Below, in pieces: positions 60,392 through 64,000 of a stretch of DNA of 64,000 nucleotides. The stretch is from an uncultured Pelagibacteraceae bacterium (GTDB lineage: Bacteria; Pseudomonadota; Alphaproteobacteria; Pelagibacterales; Pelagibacteraceae): positions 1 through 64,000 of the forward strand of contig CABXUR010000001.1 of NCBI GenBank assembly GCA_902515485.1, in the 5' to 3' direction. A model generated the notes under the pieces. It was given only the letters and a program-made list of their open reading frames with translations. It searched no databases and had not been told where the DNA came from. A program made the translations under genes and the position numbers. Position 1 is the first letter of the stretch; the number at the start of each line of letters is the position of its first letter.

Positions 60392-62299
60392 TTAATGAAC
60401 TATTTTTGGCTTCAAGCCCATAGCACCTAGAGCTGAATTTTGATCATCATTTTCTTCAGGTTTCTCGATTATCTTATCTTTTGGATATAAATTTTTACTG
60501 ATTATATTTTCAATTTCTTCACCTGTTAATGTTTCATATGTCATTAGCGCTTTAGCTATCTTGTGTAAATCATCTATTTTTTCAGTTAATATTTTTTTTG
60601 CTTGATTATAACCTTCGTCAATTAATTTTCTTATTTCTTTATCTATTTTCTGAGAAGTCTCCTCTGAAACTGATTGTGTTTGAGTAACAGATCTACCTAA
60701 AAATACCTCCTCCTGATTTTCACCATATTCCACAGGTCCCATTACCTCACTCATACCATATTTTGTAACCATTGCTCTAGCAAGTTGAGTTGCTTGATTT
60801 ATATCTGATCCACTTCCACCTCCAGCTCCTGTGGATATATCATCTTTTCCAAAAATTATTTCTTCGGCAACTCTACCACCAAAACAAACTGCCATTCTAG
60901 CTTTTAAATACTTAATTGAATAACCGTGTTTATCTCTTTCTGGTAAATTCATAACCATACCAAGCGCTCTACCTCTTGGAATAATTGTAGCTTTGTGAAT
61001 TGGGTCATAACTAGGCATATTAAACGACACTAAGGCATGACCACCTTCATGATATGCTGTGAGTTTTTTTTCATCTTCTGTCATTACCATTGATCGTCTT
61101 TCTGCACCCATCATTACTTTGTCTTTAGCTTCTTCAAATTCTGTTAAAGTCACAATTCTTTTGTTTTTTCTAGCTGCTAGTAAAGCTGCCTCGTTAACTA
61201 AATTTGCAAGATCAGCACCTGAAAATCCCGGTGTACCTCTAGCTATAGTTCTAAGATTAACATCTGGAGCCATTTTGATTTTTTTAACATGAACTTTTAA
61301 AATTTTTTCTCTTCCAATTATGTCTGGATTGGAGACAACCACTTGTCGATCAAATCTACCTGGTCTTAATAGAGCCGGATCAAGAACGTCAGGTCGGTTA
61401 GTTGCAGCTATTATAATTACACCTTCATTAGTATCGAAACCATCCATTTCAACTAACAATTGGTTAAGCGTTTGTTCTCTCTCATCATTTCCACCGCCTA
61501 AACCAGCACCTCTACTTCTTCCTACTGCATCAATTTCATCAATAAATATTATACATGGTGAATTCTTTTTACCTTGTTCAAACATGTCTCTCACTCTTGA
61601 TGCCCCTACACCAACAAACATTTCTACAAAGTCTGAACCAGATATTGTGAAAAAAGGTACATCAGCTTCCCCAGCAATTGCTCGGGCCAACAATGTTTTT
61701 CCAGTTCCTGGAGGTCCAACTAATAATGCACCTCTGGGTATCTTTCCACCCAACCTACTAAATTTTTTTGGATCTTTTAAAAATTCAACTATTTCTTCGA
61801 CTTCTTCTTTTGCTTCCTCAACTCCTGCGACGTCATTAAAAGTAACTTTACCTTTAAGTTCATTCATCATTTTGGCTTTTGATTTTCCAAAACCCATAGC
61901 ACCACCTTTTCCACCTTGCATTTGTCTCATAAAGAAAATCCATACAGCGATTAGTAACAGCATTGGAAACCATGAAAGCAGAACACCAAACAATGAAGGC
62001 ATTTTTTCTTCCAAAGGTGCTGCTGAAATACTCACACCCTTATCAGATAATTTCTCAATTAAATTTGGATCATTAGGAGAGTATGTAGAAAATGAGTTTC
62101 CATTTGAATAAACTCCCTTTATATTATTGCCCTGTATTTCAACTTTTAAAACTTCCCCATTTTCTACTGATGTTAAAAATTCTGAAAATATGATTTGGTT
62201 TGCGCCTCTGATATTTGATTGGGGATTTTTGAACATATTGTACAAACCAATTGTTAAAAAAACAATGATGCCCCACATGGCTAAATTTTTTAAATTCAT
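60392..62299 (-). CDS. ftsH: Membrane AAA+ zinc protease FtsH
   Basis: 635 residues. Two N-terminal membrane helices (about 7-22 and 104-124) flank a periplasmic domain; the AAA module has Walker A GPPGTGKT (195-202), Walker [10 protein letters not shown], and the second region of homology [19 protein letters not shown]. The zinc site is HEGGH, the form common in Alphaproteobacteria. Degrades membrane and regulatory proteins such as sigma-32; HflK and HflC of this window are its partners. A sigma-32-like promoter is suggested upstream. Confidence 0.97.
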   Translation of the reverse strand: MNLKNLAMWGIIVFLTIGLYNMFKNPQSNIRGANQIIFSEFLTSVENGEVLKVEIQGNNIKGVYSNGNSFSTYSPNDPNLIEKLSDKGVSISAAPLEEKMPSLFGVLLSWFPMLLLIAVWIFFMRQMQGGKGGAMGFGKSKAKMMNELKGKVTFNDVAGVEEAKEEVEEIVEFLKDPKKFSRLGGKIPRGALLVGPPGTGKTLLARAIAGEADVPFFTISGSDFVEMFVGVGASRVRDMFEQGKKNSPCIIFIDEIDAVGRSRGAGLGGGNDEREQTLNQLLVEMDGFDTNEGVIIIAATNRPDVLDPALLRPGRFDRQVVVSNPDIIGREKILKVHVKKIKMAPDVNLRTIARGTPGFSGADLANLVNEAALLAARKNKRIVTLTEFEEAKDKVMMGAERRSMVMTEDEKKLTAYHEGGHALVSFNMPSYDPIHKATIIPRGRALGMVMNLPERDKHGYSIKYLKARMAVCFGGRVAEEIIFGKDDISTGAGGGSGSDINQATQLARAMVTKYGMSEVMGPVEYGENQEEVFLGRSVTQTQSVSEETSQKIDKEIRKLIDEGYNQAKKILTEKIDDLHKIAKALMTYETLTGEEIENIISKNLYPKDKIIEKPEENDDQNSALGAMGLKPKIVH

Positions 62300-62303
62300 A
62301 ACT

Positions 62304-62334
62304 ATAAGATAAGAATTATTATAAGTTTAACAAG
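62304..62334 (-). promoter_or_regulatory. Candidate heat-shock (sigma-32) promoter of ftsH
   Basis: On the minus strand CTTG (62334-62331), 17 bases, then CTTATCTTAT (62313-62304), close to the alphaproteobacterial pattern CTTG-N17/18-CYTATNT. The predicted start falls at about the ftsH ATG (62299), so the leader would be very short. A TATAAT at 62323-62318 overlaps it and could serve the housekeeping sigma factor. Confidence 0.4.
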
Positions 62335-62347
62335 TGACAAAATAACA

Positions 62348-63391
62348 TTAAATAATTGTATTATATCTCTCTTTTGACACAATTACAGTATCATTTACTT
62401 TTTTAATTACACAACCGCCTAATGTTAATTTAAATAAAGATTTTACTTTTATACTCTGTAATATTTTGTCTATTTTTTTTCCTCTCACAGGATAGTATTT
62501 TTTTCCAATAATTTTTAATACTTCGGTAAATGATCTAAATACAACTTCATCTGAGTGTGAAAAAAAATTTTTTTTTAAGATAGCAATATCTTTAATTGGT
62601 AAAATAGTTAAATTTTTTTCTAAATTTTCTTTAACGTAATATTTAATATTTTCATTGGCTAATTTTAAATTTCTAATTGTTAAGAAAAGCTTATTTTTAT
62701 CCAAACCTGCTGAACCTAATTGATTTATAAAATTTCTTACTTTAACTCTTTTAAATTTATCATTTTGATTTAATGGATCATTTACATATGAACCAAAAAC
62801 ATAACTACTTAAATAAACTAAATCGTTTTTGTTAAATTCCAATAAAGGTCTTATTAAATTAACTGAATCTCTTTGTGTCTTCCTATCCAATGAAATTAAT
62901 CCATTAAGTCCACTTCCTCTTAGAATTCTAATAAAAAAGTTTTCAAATAAATCATCTAAATGATGACCTAACAAAATATTTTCGATTTTAAATTTATTAG
63001 CTTTATTAATTAATAATTCATATCTTTTATTTCTAGAAATAGATTGGATATTTTTTTGTGGCTTAGATCCTTTCCATGTTAAAATGTTAAGATTAATAGA
63101 AAAATTTTTTAGATGTTTTTGAACACTTTTTGCTTCTGAAGTCGAATTTTTTCTTAGTCTATGATCAACAAGAAAATATTTTACATTTAAAGATTTTTTT
63201 AAAGAATAAATTTTTGTCAAAAATGAAAGTGCAAGACTATCTGGACCACCTGATACAGCCACTATTGCACTTTTTTTAACTTTAAGATTCTTTTCAAATT
63301 TTTTATAAATTCTATGAGTGCGTTTATCTTTTAATTTATCTAGTAAAAACTTATGAGTCTTGTTTTGTACATTCAAATTTTTTTGACTCAT
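62348..63391 (-). CDS. tilS: tRNA(Ile)-lysidine synthase
   Basis: Changes C34 of the CAU-anticodon tRNA-Ile to lysidine. 347 residues. PP-loop IVAVSGGPDSLALSFL near residues 42-57, followed by LLGHHLDDLFENFFIRILRG. The C-terminal part is short and diverged. Overlaps cpoB by 41 bases; ends 48 bases before the ftsH start. Confidence 0.94.
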   Translation of the reverse strand: MSQKNLNVQNKTHKFLLDKLKDKRTHRIYKKFEKNLKVKKSAIVAVSGGPDSLALSFLTKIYSLKKSLNVKYFLVDHRLRKNSTSEAKSVQKHLKNFSINLNILTWKGSKPQKNIQSISRNKRYELLINKANKFKIENILLGHHLDDLFENFFIRILRGSGLNGLISLDRKTQRDSVNLIRPLLEFNKNDLVYLSSYVFGSYVNDPLNQNDKFKRVKVRNFINQLGSAGLDKNKLFLTIRNLKLANENIKYYVKENLEKNLTILPIKDIAILKKNFFSHSDEVVFRSFTEVLKIIGKKYYPVRGKKIDKILQSIKVKSLFKLTLGGCVIKKVNDTVIVSKERYNTII

Positions 63392-64000
63392 ACTTTGCTT
63401 TTTGAATTACAGATTGATTTGCATTAGGATATTGTAGTTCAACACCATTAATCATTTTACAACCTTGATCTTTTTCTCCTATCTGAACCATTGATACACC
63501 AAGTTTTAATAAATTTATAGGAGCCTTTTTTCCTTTAGGATATTTCTGATATCCTTCAAGGTAAGCAGATGCAGCATCAGTATAAAGTTGTCTAATTCTA
63601 AATGTTTCTGCATACCAATATTGAGCACTTCCTGCTAGTTCGTGTTCTCTATTTGATAAAACAAATTCCCTAAATGCCCTCTCTGCGGTGCTATAATCTC
63701 CAACTTTTAAAAAGCTAGTAGCAAATTCATATTGTTTTTTAGGTGGTAAATCTTGTGGCAGTATTTTTTCCTCTGTTTGAAAAGTTTCAGTAATTATGGT
63801 AGCTGTTGTATCCACAGATTGGATCTGCTGAGATGCTTCAGAGGTTTCTGTGTCTTTATATGAAATTGAGCCAAGGTCTTGAGGTTGAGAACTACCAGGT
63901 AATATTTTGTTAGATTTTATTTTTGGTTTTGAAGACATCTTTATCGTAGCTTCTCCTGAATTCATTGAGGTCTCAATATCTTGAAACCTTATTTGATTGT
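63351..64000 (-). CDS. cpoB: Cell-division coordinator CpoB (YbgF), 5' end beyond the window
   Basis: The frame is open to the right edge. A linker with polar low-complexity sequence leads to TPR repeats (QYEFATSFLKVGDYSTAERA; SAQYWYAETFRIRQLYTDAA; PINLLKLGVSMVQIGE), the C-terminal domain of YbgF. Upstream of the first in-frame ATG (63965) the reading NQIRFQDIETS matches the coiled-coil start of YbgF, so the real start lies outside. It works with Tol-Pal and wall synthesis at division; pal and tolB would be expected further right. Confidence 0.88.
   Translation of the reverse strand, partial: NQIRFQDIETSMNSGEATIKMSSKPKIKSNKILPGSSQPQDLGSISYKDTETSEASQQIQSVDTTATIITETFQTEEKILPQDLPPKKQYEFATSFLKVGDYSTAERAFREFVLSNREHELAGSAQYWYAETFRIRQLYTDAASAYLEGYQKYPKGKKAPINLLKLGVSMVQIGEKDQGCKMINGVELQYPNANQSVIQKAKYESKKFECTKQDS

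Noticed and set aside
61320-62111. Long open frame antisense to ftsH (263 codons)
   Set aside because: It is a mirror of the conserved ftsH reading frame, rich in Ser/Pro/Thr with no family resemblance or start signal.
60392-62299. HEGGH instead of HEAGH in the FtsH zinc site
   Set aside because: It still fits HExxH and is common in alphaproteobacterial FtsH.

Overview
The window looks like a stretch of a very AT-rich, streamlined alphaproteobacterial genome, most probably SAR11 (Pelagibacterales). Reasons: genes overlap or sit a few bases apart, with almost no spacers or classical terminators; the tmRNA gene is circularly permuted, as in Alphaproteobacteria; the order cpoB-tilS-ftsH-folP-glmM and the glyQ-glyS-ppdK block fit this group; and the protein motifs are alphaproteobacterial. 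I could not run a phylogeny, so the assignment rests on recognised protein and RNA features.

Layout. (1) 1-13068 is an accessory surface/pilus region: the end of a pilin-like gene, a secreted unknown protein, a PilY1-like adhesin whose VWA domain is interrupted by an NHL-like propeller, a secreted subtilisin-like protease with a Calx-beta domain and a C-terminal barrel, the prepilin peptidase PilD, and two SpoIIE-type phosphatases (CHASE2 and GAF sensors) on either side of pilD. (2) 13071-21385 (minus) holds a D-amino acid dehydrogenase, the rod-shape genes rodA-mrdA-mreD-mreC-mreB, and leuA overlapping mreB. (3) 21487-26697 is a peptide/nickel-type ABC importer, with a perfect hairpin between the binding protein and permease genes. 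(4) 26780-34691 is a long minus-strand run: hflK-hflC-DUF2065-deg protease-miaA, then ilvI-ilvH-ilvC. (5) 34743-39100 contains mrp, thyX, the two-piece tmRNA with a repeat of its 3' segment, and an OafA-like acyltransferase. (6) 39124-51412 holds ppdK, glyS, glyQ, an S49 peptidase, ispB, pdxH, aroC, dxs, ispA and xseB. (7) 51430-64000 holds a Sua5-type tsaC, an ABC exporter, tRNA-Arg(TCG), rluD, rpoH, purA, thiD, glmM, folP, ftsH, tilS and the 3' part of cpoB.

How the parts connect. leuA and ilvIHC cover much of branched-chain amino acid synthesis. mreBCD/mrdA/rodA and glmM serve the cell wall. dxs, ispA and ispB make isoprenoids and the quinone side chain. HflKC and FtsH form one membrane-protease system, and RpoH is encoded close to ftsH, which has a sigma-32-like promoter candidate. 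PilD would process the pilin, PilY1 would ride on the pilus, and the two phosphatases could link envelope or cytoplasmic signals to that system; this last link is inference. The least explained parts are the chimeric PilY1, the protease beside it, the two phosphatases, and the repeat behind the tmRNA.
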